Below the pieces are notes generated by a model. It had not been told where the DNA came from. It made no database searches and worked only from the letters and a program-made list of their open reading frames with translations. Shown here in pieces: positions 14,003 to 26,900 of a stretch of 64,000 nucleotides of DNA. Origin of the DNA: Schistocephalus solidus (taxonomy: Eukaryota > Platyhelminthes > Cestoda > Diphyllobothriidea > Diphyllobothriidae). Where the stretch lies: assembly GCA_017591395.1 (NCBI GenBank), contig WEDG01000792.1:62001-126000 (forward strand), written 5' to 3'. The position numbers and the translations under genes are program-made. Each line of letters starts with the position of its first letter. Position 1 is the first letter of the stretch.

Positions 14003-16511
14003 GCTGCCCCAATTATCAGAGGAGTAAAAGAACTACATTCATACAACGTTATTACTGAGTTTTGAGACACAAACAGTCAATAAATTTTCAAAATTAAACT
14101 TAGATAATTGAATTCACACTTGTTTTTCCGAAGACAATCCGATTTCTAATACTTGTCTTTATCTGATATTTTATGATCGGAAACTCATTATTTCATTTAC
14201 GGAAGGGATTTATTTAAAACGTTTTCTGTATAAATTAATGTTTATTTATACTAAAACGTGCACAAGCAACACTTTTCGATATGTTCTTTTAAATGACGTA
14301 GGCAATTATTTAAATATCGAGAAATGCCATATTTCGCCCAGGTATGACTAATTTATCCTTCATAAAACAGATTTGGAATGAAGTTTTTAGTAACCAACTT
14401 TCTTCACCTAAATCAATACAAACGCAAAAAGTAAAAACGTCAAGTGTGTTTCATATTACCCTCCCAAATGTCGAACTCGAGATCTCATGAGTTCGGCAAT
14501 GTACTTGGCGGGCGAGGCTTTGACCTTATACAGACCTACTTGTCATGCAGCATCCAGCAATCGCTTAATTATATACACGGGTAACAGATAGCGAGCCTGC
14601 CACCGCTCCTTCGTAGATAACTTGCTGGTGTGGTTTGACAATTGGCTACATGGTTAAGCGCATAAATTCTTCAATGTAACCGATGCTCGTCTGCTTTACC
14701 GTGTATGCTTGCTCCTCTGGTAGTTTTAGGCTACCTCAAACTGATTGACTTGGTGACGAAGCTCCCTTCCTCTTCTCTTAACGCCTAACTCTTGACGCTG
14801 AATTTGGGTACAGCTCTCTCATCAGGTGAAAGCAAATGTTTCGTTGAAATCGTCATATGCGACAAAAGGTGATTTTTTACGTAATGAAAAGAGTGATGCT
14901 CCGTGCGATGGTTCATTTATCGGGCTCGAAGGATAACAAATCTTTCCTAGGCAGGCAAAGGTGAATCCGATTATGTTGTGGGAGACTAGCGCGACAGCTG
15001 ATTTACTCGGCAAATTGATCAAGTGACTCGACTTTGTCGCGTCAAACGGAAGAGGGATCAGGTGCGATATTCAACGAAAAATGTCTCTGCAGTCAATCGT
15101 GTAATATACACTTTCCAGTCAATAGAATAAAGCTTTAGCCACTTTGAGTTCATATTGATGAGGATTGCCATGAAGATTCATTAAGAGGGAGCTGTTCTAC
15201 CTTAAAGTGACGAAGATCAAATCAGCGTCTTAATAATAACAAGGGACGGAACATTGTGCCGATTTTAGTAATGCGTCATATCTCAATGCGAATACTACAG
15301 TTCCACGTCAAAACTGACTGGTGTAGATTATATATCCCGCACTGCTCGATGTTTGGATTCGTCAAGCATCGAATTTAAAAGGTTCTTAAGTTTTCCTGCA
15401 CTATTACTTTTCGGTTCTTTGGGTCTTACATTAACAGAATTTTGCTTTATTTTAAATGATTCGCATTGCCGTAGGATATATACCATAGCTGCAATACGAA
15501 TCAAACTGCGTACATTTGGATCCTCATGAATCAGACATTCTGCTTACATCGATATACCTAAATATTTTGGAAGATTTTATATTCACTGATCCACTTTCTG
15601 ATTAATTTAGGAAGCGCTCTATCTGGAATTCTTCAGGTAACAATCCATGAGGTGACCGGGCTTGATGATATTGCATGTAAGGAGCACAACCGCGTTTTTC
15701 CAAAATTTTTGTGTTCAAGGATGACCTGGTACTACAAGGCTGATTATGGAACTCAATATAAGTCTTCCTCTCGAGTTTCTGAAATTCGCTTTACGAAAAG
15801 AGATACATACAGCTTTATCTATATACATTTCATATATTGGTTGAATTCCGTTGCAGCAATCTGAAAAGGGCCAATCTACTCCCAGAAACATCGGATACTT
15901 TTAAGTAAAGTATTGGGTCGGAAATTAATGTGTGTTCCCTGAAACATGAAGCAAGGCCATCTTTAATAGCGAATACGTGTAATCCGCGTAATTCAGGAGA
16001 TGAAACAGGGTGTTCCGAACTCTTTGGAAGACACCTAAAAAAGTACCAAGTTCAAGTTGCGTACGAGCCAACGACTAAACTGCGAAACCAGTTTGTACAC
16101 CCTAAATATAGGGTTAGCGAGTTGGATAAAAAATCGTCATTAACAAGGTTTCGTGTATCATTTGCAGTGAACTGTACTGCGGTCAAGCAGGAGAATCTGC
16201 GTCTACACGCCTACGTGAACAGCAGTTGCCGTACCACTTGTCTAAAGTTACTATGAATACGCTAAAAACTGGGTGCAAATTTGCCTGGGAAAAAACTTGC
16301 CTTGTTGCTTTCTATCCAGCTGGGAAAAGCTGAAATGTTCTGGAGGCCATACACAACAATGACTCGTGTAATAAACGACACATCGAATTTGACACCTTTA
16401 ACAGCAATCTCAAAGAAAGATGGAAAAGGCGATAGCCAATTCAGACAAGATGTCAGCTATTGGCAGGAATGACTAAGCAGTATAGATTTATTCAGGCACA
16501 CCTCAGTTATT

Positions 16512-16570
<59 letters not shown>

Positions 16571-17864
16571 CAACATATGCTTCACGTCGCTATGCGACTG
16601 CCTGTGAGTACTCTAGTCTGAGTTCCAGGGCACAACGGAACATAAATGTTCCTTAAGCAGATCGGTGAGCCACACACTATCATATATATATATATATGAG
16701 AAGAAAAGACGATCTCAGGGACTATAGGTGTATTGTCCTGACGTTTCAAAAGCATACAAGCTTCCATCGTCAGAGGTGAGTATCGTACCCGTCTCACAGT
16801 ATTTATAGGGGTGATAGCCAGTTTGTAACACAGGGTTGATTGTACGGGTTTACCTTAACAGTGTGCACTATAGGAGGACGGGGTGGGGGAGTCCTTAATT
16901 GGCTTTGGCGTTCTTTGTCGGCATACACACAGGAAGCATCTCTGTTGCCACCGGGGTGAAGAAGGGAGGTGGGGAGGAGGAGATTGCTGTCAGTTGACAT
17001 GTCTCTCGTTGAGGGCGGCAGCCATTGTCTGGGTCCGCATTGACCTTAATTGGCGCCCTGGGTCGATAGTCATGTTTGTGTCCTGACTGCATGTCTCCTC
17101 GTCTGTCGGGGTAGTAATTTAATCATTCTCACCAGTGGATATCCACGCATCTTCGTAAACAAATGCTTATAACAAAGGCATACAAAGACCGAAGGTGAGC
17201 CTAAACAAAGACCTGAAACCTTCCATGTCTTGCCCTATGTGAAGAACGTCTCAGAAGCCACTGAGCGCATGTTAAGACCGCTAAACGTAAGCGTTGGACA
17301 CCGACCGGAGACCACCATCCGTCGATTAGTCATGCAACCAAAGGGCCGACTACCACCCGCAGACACCTCAGGCGTTATTTACCGTGTCAACTGTCTAGAC
17401 TGCCCGGCCAACTACTGCGGCATGACCGACAAACGACTGAGTACGCGCATGCACGAGCACACTTTGGCCGTAAGGCGAAAGGATATTCGATCACACGTCG
17501 CCATGCATAGTCTAGAAAACAACCACCGGTTCGATTTTGACGGGGCTCAAGTGCTCGGCCGAGCCGAAAACAGACTGGCGAGGGAAGTCATCGAAGCTTG
17601 GCAGTCAGACACCAACTCTATCAACCGCAGCATTGACCTACCAGTGCAGTATGAGGCCGTCAAGCACCATTGGCGCACGAGGGGAGGACCATTGAGAAAC
17701 GAGGTGGCTTGACCTATTGTAAGTGAGCACGAAAGACCTTTTTAAACCATGAAGTTTCCCCTATGCTCTATCTCCGATGATGCGCTCGAGTATGAGTGTG
17801 AATCGTCAGACAAGTATATCTTCTACCCCAGAGATCGCCTTATATTCTCCTTCCATATATCTAT

Positions 17865-17949
<85 letters not shown>

Positions 17950-20900
17950 TAGCTAGTACCTATGTCGGAAGAACGGTATATGTGCCATATAAGATTCATA
18001 CTACTTGTAGTACTACTTGTTTGTAGAATGGGCATTACGTGGTTATTCCACAGTGGTTGATTGTCTTCGACCCAAATGTTCATTGAAAATTTCGGGTCTG
18101 ACCCTAAAAAGTCAGGTCCGAATCATCTGACTCCATGTCCTGCACTTAATAATTTCAGAAATTATTTCCTTGATATATATATATATATATATATGCTGCA
18201 TGCTTGCATGTATGCATTTAACGTACTGCATGGGAAAGATAGTTCGGCGGGTATACTTTTCCGTGATCTAACAATATTGTAAATGAAAGCAAATTTGCGA
18301 CTTACAGACCACAAATATTTAAAAGCACGCACTTTGTTTTAATTGTAAAGCTTTATAGCAATTTATAAATTGAATATCGTGTTTATGTTTATTTTAGCTT
18401 ATTTCATCGCAGTTGAGGTAGATTGCTTTTGGAATGCTTGAACCTGTTGCCAAGACCAGACCTATAACGGGCACTTGCAGCCCATGTTGGAATCAGGTAG
18501 ATATATACCTTTCATTTGAAAAATTAACATTTTATTTTGCATATCGGGTACTTCAACTCGGGTTCAATCAAATGGTGTTTTTGATTGGAAATACGAATTT
18601 CCATACACATTCTTTTAAAACAGTTTTCTTAAAAAAATATGGTGTGAACTTCTCGGGTTTAATCTTGATTCCTTCATTAAAAACCAAATATGACTAAGCC
18701 TTGACCAAATAACGATGAGAGGAAGCATACGTTTCCATTTTTATTTCAAACGAGTGAGCACTTAAGGTCAGTAAACATGTGCTCTTATTTTGAGGACCCC
18801 TATCAATCTCAGATAATACGTCTACCTCCAGAGATACGAAATAACCAAGGTGTGATAATAGCGTCACTGATTAACAACCCTTGAATGAAATTAGATATAA
18901 GTTCATGTTTGGAATGTACGAGGTTCGGCTTTCATCAATGTGTAATCCCGACGCTAAAATGTGGCTATAACCAATCATATACTGAGAAACTCCTGCATGA
19001 GATATATATCTAACCAAACGTTTAGTTGACATGACATTTTAACTGAAAAATAAGTGTCGTCTCACTAAACTAGGCGCTCAACTATATTACCTTCAGTCCA
19101 TGATTTTGGAAACCAAATGACAAATGCCGCTGTCATTACGCCAATTTTAAAGTAATTTGACCTACTGTCAAGGTCTTTTGGACTGGTCCATCAACATTTT
19201 GACCGTCATTGTCCTTTTTTTCACTTCATGCTCAGAAAAATGATATGAATGTGACTTGTTACCGGGAGGGGGATCAGCCTTTCTCGTTTCGCGTTGCTAT
19301 CAAACGCTACAATGGTTACCCTTAATTCCTCTTCAGCTGTTTTCGAGGATTTAGCTGTTTCAGTTGAGACATATAGGGATGCTTGTTTGATTATTCATTT
19401 TGTCTGATATCTTTACATGAATTACTGCTGCTTTTAACGTACGTGGCTTGGTCAATTTGTTTTGCAATATTTTAAGTTGAGTAGGAAATTTCTGCGAATT
19501 ATCATAAATGGATAAGTTGGTTTTGTGAGAGAATTTAGAAATCGTGTATTTCCCGAGCCCACTCCCACTTATATGGGGAGTGTGGTCCTGCGCTCCTTCT
19601 GCATATGACTCCTCTGCTGCATGGGTATCCGAACCGAATTCTATCACAATGCGTTAAACGCCGTGGCTTGGAACTTTACCAGCGGCGATGGAATTCGGAT
19701 CTCACCGGCAGCTCAGTGTGTTTGTGCGGAGTGGCGAGCTGGTGGATCTAGATTCAGGCTGCAGTGGCTTCTTCTTAACGTGAACTCTATGACACCCCTA
19801 TTCCATGGGATCCGAGGCAAATCTGGCGGTACAACTAGGAGTGGCTCCGGGTGCGCCAGTCACTTACGCGCTCTCCCGCCTCTGGCTCTCTTTCCTGTAA
19901 TTTAAGCATAATAAGTAAGGACTTGCTAGTTTGATCCGGGTATTATGGTGAAATTTATACAAGAATCCCGATAATCGGAATGTGTACTTCACCTGCACAT
20001 TGATTTTTTCCAGCTGGACTTAATATGTGAAGGTGGAAATAGGCTCCATCAAGCGTCGGGCTACTGCCGTGCTCTCTTGACCTAAAGGTTTTGATACATT
20101 TTCACATGCACAAGATTCTTTCACATGTCGAAACGCACATTTGTGGTTGGATATCCATTCAGAGGCCAAATGAAACAACTTTATTGTCAACTCGCTACCT
20201 AAGAACTGTCTCCTTTTAAGGAATTTTTACGTTTACATAACTGCAATCATATTTGCTGAAACATTGCGCAAAAATCAATTCATATAACTGATTTTATAGC
20301 GAATTAGACAATCTTTATTTCTGTAATTATTAAGTTAATTTCTTTCTATTTTACAATCCAAATACGATTGTTTTGGAACTTGACAGAGTTTTTCGTCAAG
20401 CCTACTTCCAAGTCTTAATAGTACCCGCGATGCGTACGAAGTGATGCCCACCATTTGCTACATTATAGAATTTAAAGGGAAATTTTTACCGTGATATGTA
20501 GCACTATGGAGATGTACTTCGGATACCAGACAAAGGAAAGTTTTAAATACCCCTTTGAACTGTGAAAAATATCTAAATATCGCTAGCTTGTTTGAAAAGC
20601 AAAAATACATTCTAGCTGCTGTGCGGCTATTGGTGGGTTCGAGAGTGAGCCTCAAGGCACACCGGAACAAGTGTGTCATGTAAGTGCTCGGTGAGCGTTC
20701 ATCAAATAATGTCAATATTCCTGATTTATCCAACACAAAAACTAGCCCGTGGCGCAGTGGATTAGGGTGATGACTTCTAATCAACAGGTCGCGGGTTCGA
20801 GCCTCAGTTGGTGCACAACCTGTGGTTGGTTATGAATGGCTGATGACGGCTGGTAAACCAGAAACGACCATTCCAGTCTTGCTTGTCTTTTTCGGTGACG

Positions 20901-23900
20901 TTCTATAATCAAATATTAGATAAGTGAAAAATTCGAATAAAATAAATATAACGTTACATTTGCGTGCATTCATTCCATACATGCTATGACAATTCGTGCA
21001 AATATTACGCCTCAATGTAGTCATGCATAGTTATAGGCAAAAAATTAACGAAGAAGGCAAAAGAGACTGCAATGGCCATTTCTGGCTTATTAGCCAGCAT
21101 CAGCCAGCCACACCCAACTCCACGTTTTTCTGTATTCCCCGAGGCTCACATTTGCGACCTTTTGGTTAGAAATCCAACGTCCTGGCCATTGAGCCACGGG
21201 ATCTTGTCCTGTGTGGTGCGATCGGGTATTTTAGCAATGGAAGAGAGGTACTCACAAACTGCGATAGGGGACGCACTCGTCCCGTTATGCCTTGAGGATC
21301 AATCAGGAGCCCAGACGTTCAGTGACTAGTGTTATAGACAGAACAAAATTACCGACATCAGTCAACCATACAGAACCCCGGATTTTGTTGCAACCGCTGA
21401 AATTAGGGCGTCGAACTTCTAACCACAACAGGTCGCGTTTTCAAGCCTCGAGATTTGCGAAAACCTCTGGGATTTTAATATGGCTTGCTGAGTATGGCTA
21501 CGATGCCAGAAGTGGCTATTCTAGCCTCCCTTATCTCTACAAGTAATGTTTTGTGTATAATAATAACCGTTGGGCTGCAGCTGGCGTGGTTCGGGGTTGC
21601 ACCTCAAGACACAAAAGGATCAATATGTCACTTAACGCGATTTGTGAAGGGCTCTCTTACCATGTAAATATTTATTAAATGTCTGGAAAGAACGCCATTC
21701 GAGGATCAACACCCTGTTCTTTATAAATGTGCCAGGGATTATTTTAGTGAAAGTCAGTTTAATTAGACTCAACAAATTGTGTGACAGCTCCTCAGCTGCA
21801 TCCTGTCGTTGCATAACATCAATAACGAATGATAATCTAGGAAATGCGAATTCGAACAGACAAAACGATCCAAAACAGCAAGGTCAGTAATTTAGTATCG
21901 TAAGACGAATCGTTTTCCAAAAGGACACATGAATAGAACAATGCTTGCATTTGTTGAGATTCGTAACCATACAATGGACACGTAACTTTGTTTATCATCT
22001 TTTCCATTGGACAAGAAACATCTGCTCTGTTGAAACATTGAATGCAGAACTTGTTTGTCTTAAAAAACGTTAAATAAGCGTGGATACTCTGTACGTTTCA
22101 TCGACAAGGGTAGCAACTCTCTACATCCAAAATTGACGGATTATTCAGTTCCAAAAAAGCCCGTTTTGATGTCAATGACCTTGGAAGGTGACACAATTTT
22201 AAAAACGACGACGACTGTAATATTTTATTAAAACGACATATAATGCTGCCGAACTCATATGTTGCACACCTTCTAAGCCTCTACCAATCTCACGAGCTAA
22301 AGAGGCCTTGTCAGTGCACGCCACTTCAAATTGTGTCTGCGAATTTACATGCACTTGCTGATGCAAGTACGTCGGGCTAACGCAAAGGCAATTGGCAGCC
22401 AGGGCATTGAGCACCTGCCCATGTGGCTACTAAAGCAGGAAAACTAAATTCCGCGTTCTTCTATGATCAAACACCTTTTTGCTTCTTGTCACTTCGTTGA
22501 CCCCAAAATATCATTCCCTCATATTGAGCTACTTGGAAGCACCCTATATTCGCCCTATATACACAGGTCCGGTTTGTGAAACCGGACCTGTGTATACAGT
22601 TGGAGCACGTAGTCAGCCTAAATCTGCCGTGGTAACCTCTAGTTCCTTGATTTACACATTTTCCTTTTGTCCTTTCCCTGCACGTATCCTTATTATATTG
22701 GTTTAACTTACTAATTTTATTGATTACCCTTACGGCACTAAATCACTGACCCTGGTATTTTGCATTGATTTTTCTGTACGAATTCAAATTTACCGTTTTC
22801 TCTCATTCGTTATTTATGTTATGCAGCGACAGGATGCAGCTGTCCCGCGATTCATTGTTACAATACATCCCGCTTTACTCGCTTGCCTGAACTTCATACC
22901 GGGAAAAATGCATAAGAGCCAGTTCTACAGTCATTTGTCCTAGCCTCAAACAATGTTATGAAACTGTTTCGCGACTTCGCCGTTTATTGCCAAAATTATT
23001 TTGATCAGAGTTTCATAGTGAGCGATTTATGAGGTTTCGTACTTCGCACCGAATTTTCACCTTCTTCAGGCTTATGACTTTTACCCCCTACCTATACCTA
23101 TGCTCCTCTCCCCCTTAACCTCCTAGCTCTATGGCTTTGAACGATTGTTGAATTGAAGGTAGGATATTACATCTACCAAGAGGCAGTAGCTCAGTCACCA
23201 AATCACTCACAAACGCTCACGTTTGATTAAGACTCGGCATAACAGAATCCTGAGATGGCAAAATAGTTTCGATCGAAAATCCTTGTACTGATTTACCTCA
23301 TGCAGACTCGTTTTATTTCAATCCTGTGCTAACAATCTGGCTTAGACTTTGGGCTGGCACCCCGATACCCCGAACCTGTGAAATCCACCCACAACAAAGC
23401 ACGGATACTAAATATTTTACCATTGGTGCCCTTGTACTTGCAGACTTTCTTGATCGAACTTGAATCCTCGCAATCTGCGTCCTTTACTCTCTATCGCCAG
23501 TCAACTGTGATCGCGCAGCTTGAGTTACCGGTAAGTGTTTCATCTTGGCTCTGAATTTCAATCCTTAGAGTTGTGAATGGATGCACGTGCCGATGTAAAG
23601 GCAACCTTTGAATTTTACGCTGATGGACACTTTTTAAAGGAAACTATGGGTCTTCTGTCGGCGTTTACATTTGTTTCATACTACCAGAGAATTATTGCTC
23701 TAAATTCCACTGGAAGGATCTATTTAAATTTGTCACTGAACGCCATATTACTAAATTAAATGTTAGTTATTGAATGTTAAAACAATTAGTGGAGTCCATC
23801 CTCTTATGGAAGGCCTAGGCAACTGCCCATATCGTTGCGAGTGTTCGAGTTCCAGGTGTTTTCATGAGTAAATTAGATCAACAAATGTTCAAGCACTTGG

Positions 23901-26900
23901 TTATTTATTTACCTTGGCACATAAAAAGTCATACTGCCCTATTTAGTATAACTTCGCAAGTGACGAGCGATTCTGCGGATTGCTATAAGTAAATAACATT
24001 TTTTTCATTTTTGACCCCATAATCGCAGACAACAGCCGTATATCTTTTGATACAACCCTTTTTCTGAATTTGCCCTTGTGAACATAGTATTCCTAAGCGT
24101 TTTTCCAATTCTACGAAAACAGCCTTTTCGCAGGAAGACGTCACTGTATTAACCCGAAATCAGCGGTTGCGATCGCAGGTTTTCGGTGGTGTTTTGGGAG
24201 AGGCAGATGCGATTCGTTGTTGTTGGTCCAGCTATTCGATGGTTGAAATTCTACGAAAGCTCTCTTAACGATCGGGGGCGCAAATATGTTCATAAGGAGA
24301 ATCGAATTATAAACAGGTACCATTCACTTTTATATTTTCGTATGAAAAGACGGTTAAACGAATCGAACTGTTCCATGTACCGCGTTAGAACCCTCTTTAG
24401 TTAAAGCATTTATTCGAACGGAAGATCAGATCGATTAGGACATGTTTAGGTGAAAGCACAATACCGGCCCCACTGAGAACATTGCAAGCAGGGCTATCTG
24501 CCTTTCGAAAAGCATGGTAACGGGGGGTTTATGGGTAAGGCCAAATAGGAGGCTTAAAACCTGGGAAAAGCACACGAAGAAGAGAGGTGTAATTACAAGC
24601 TAATTACCAACTATAAATGAGCTAATTGAAACCAACGGGAGTTAACGGAAACGGAAAAGGTATCCCATAGGCGAAGGGCAAGGGCAGTTGTTTCCCAGAC
24701 CTGTCTAAGCTGAAGCAAACCTGAATTGATGTCAAACAAAGTTAAATGGGAACGCAGGCGACTGAAAGACGAACGTTTAGCGCTAGAGGCGTCACTACTA
24801 CCCCTTATAGTACATCTGCTACTGCAACGCTTAGTATTGTTAGTATTACCACCAGTTTTAGGACAGCATAAAAGAGGACGGCCACTAGCCTGGATAAAGC
24901 GTGATGGCGCCTGCGCCTTAATTAATTATAGGCGGAAAGGGCAGATTTCAATAACATGTCAATTGCTCTCTTCTTCCGAAACTACGATGCTTCAGGGGCA
25001 AGATAGCGCAACTAAAATTGCCAGAGGAGGAGGGTGCCGTGGCTTCAGCCAAGTGTTTACGCACCTTAAACATGCTGATTACTTACTCTACACTAACCCT
25101 TCTCATCGTAGGGTTCTCGCATGTTTCACAGAAAATAGGTACATATTGAGAAGGGTTGAATGTAAACAGTGATGGTGCACGTTATTCTCATCCTTATCAA
25201 TCATCGTTTCGCCGTGAATTCCTGCATTTGGTTGTCTTAAGAAATTGCTGTTCCAGTTCTTATAACCGATATCCAATCCTTCCCATCCTCAAAAAGTTTT
25301 TTTCTGTTTTCTTGGTTAGTATTCCAAGGAACATGACAGTCATTTACAAAGAACTCTTAAATCATGTTTTTGCCAACGTTGTGTACGGATATTCATACCG
25401 CCACCAGCTTAATGCAGCCCCACTGTCTACCCTCGTCATTCATGCCCATGTCTCTACGTTTTCATTGTATTTGGATCTTTTTTTGCATGCCAAATATTCC
25501 GAGCAGGTCAGCGGAATTCAGCACCTGAGTTCTTGCGATATATCTTCGCTTTTTTGCTATAAGTAATCTTCAAACTTATATCCAGTGGAAATAGTTTCAT
25601 TTTTTGCTGTGTTTCGATAGATGATTGACTGAACGACATTCCTTTGCTGCCCGAGTTTTGCGTTTACAGTGATATTACGTTGAATATTTGAACCCTGCAA
25701 ATGCTTGACTGAAAGTTCCAGAACGTTCTGATGCTACTTAGGCGGTAAGCGAATTATTATACCGCTGCGGGGAGCACTTGCCAATGGTAGCGAACGTGTT
25801 GTGCAGCGATCAGATCGTGCACGGCACGCGTAGATAGGCTGTCTAGCTCTGCGAGCAAAATTGTTTGTTTGTCTTGGACTGATCGATTTTTCTCTCGTTC
25901 GCTGTCTCGGCCTCTGCGTGGATAATTGTACAGCTTGATGACCGCTGGTGTTGGGCAACTTCACATCGATTGAGAGTGCTTGTAAGCCTGCTTCCTCGAC
26001 GTAGCACCACCACCACCACCCCAACCCAACTGCCGCTGTTACTGACAATACCGCTCTTATTCCTAATGCGTATAATGTCTATTGTAAAAATATGTTATTA
26101 TAAAACTTTGCACATTCTGATTATGCCGAAGAAAGTTACCGACTTGTGTTAAGTTAATTCAGCTTTTCATCATTTAATTTGCAGCTAGATCTGGATCAGT
26201 TGGTCCAATACTCGGAAACAGAGCACACTGTTCGTACTTTCGAGTCACCTCCAAAAACGGTTCGTTGCTAACTTTGAGCTTATCTCCCTTTTGCGACTTG
26301 CCGTTTTTAACTGTCAGAGCAGAAATGACTCCAGCAGCATGTCTGCTTATAAGTGACAATGATCTATTTTACGTACTTCACACCTTTTTATTTCACTCGG
26401 TATGACTAACCTGATACGAAACGTCGTTGATTTGTTTAAGCTGAACTAAGTATTCTAAAACTATATTTTTTTCATACACCATTTACTGCTCTAGGTATGA
26501 AAAAGAACTAGGGATCCAGCAAACTACGATGTTTTTGCATGTAACGATTGTATGTTGATTCTGGATTTCTTATACCACAGGTGCATTTATAAGTCTGCGT
26601 AATTTAAGCACCTTGGACCTCTCTTCAGCATGAATGTAACGCGAAAAGAATTTTACGCTTTGAATTCATCCGACGGAGGTTTGCGAGGAGCAATTATGGT
26701 CCCATTTTATAGAGATGCTACGAGTGGATATAAATTTTACCTTTAAAATAACAGTAGAAGAGTTTATCCGGTACTTTGAAACCGAACTTAGAATTTTAAA
26801 AAACTCACCTGACAGACAGGTGCTTTGGAACTGAGTTCTGTTTCCTAGGCCGATAGAGCAGAAATTGGGGGGGGGGTGGCTTCATCGCGTTCTCATACAC

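Noticed and set aside
19217..19310. Open stretch after TGCTCAG considered as an extra C2 exon
   Set aside because: The exons ending at 18496 and starting at 23444 join directly in phase 0 and match consecutive BCR residues; an extra exon would break this.
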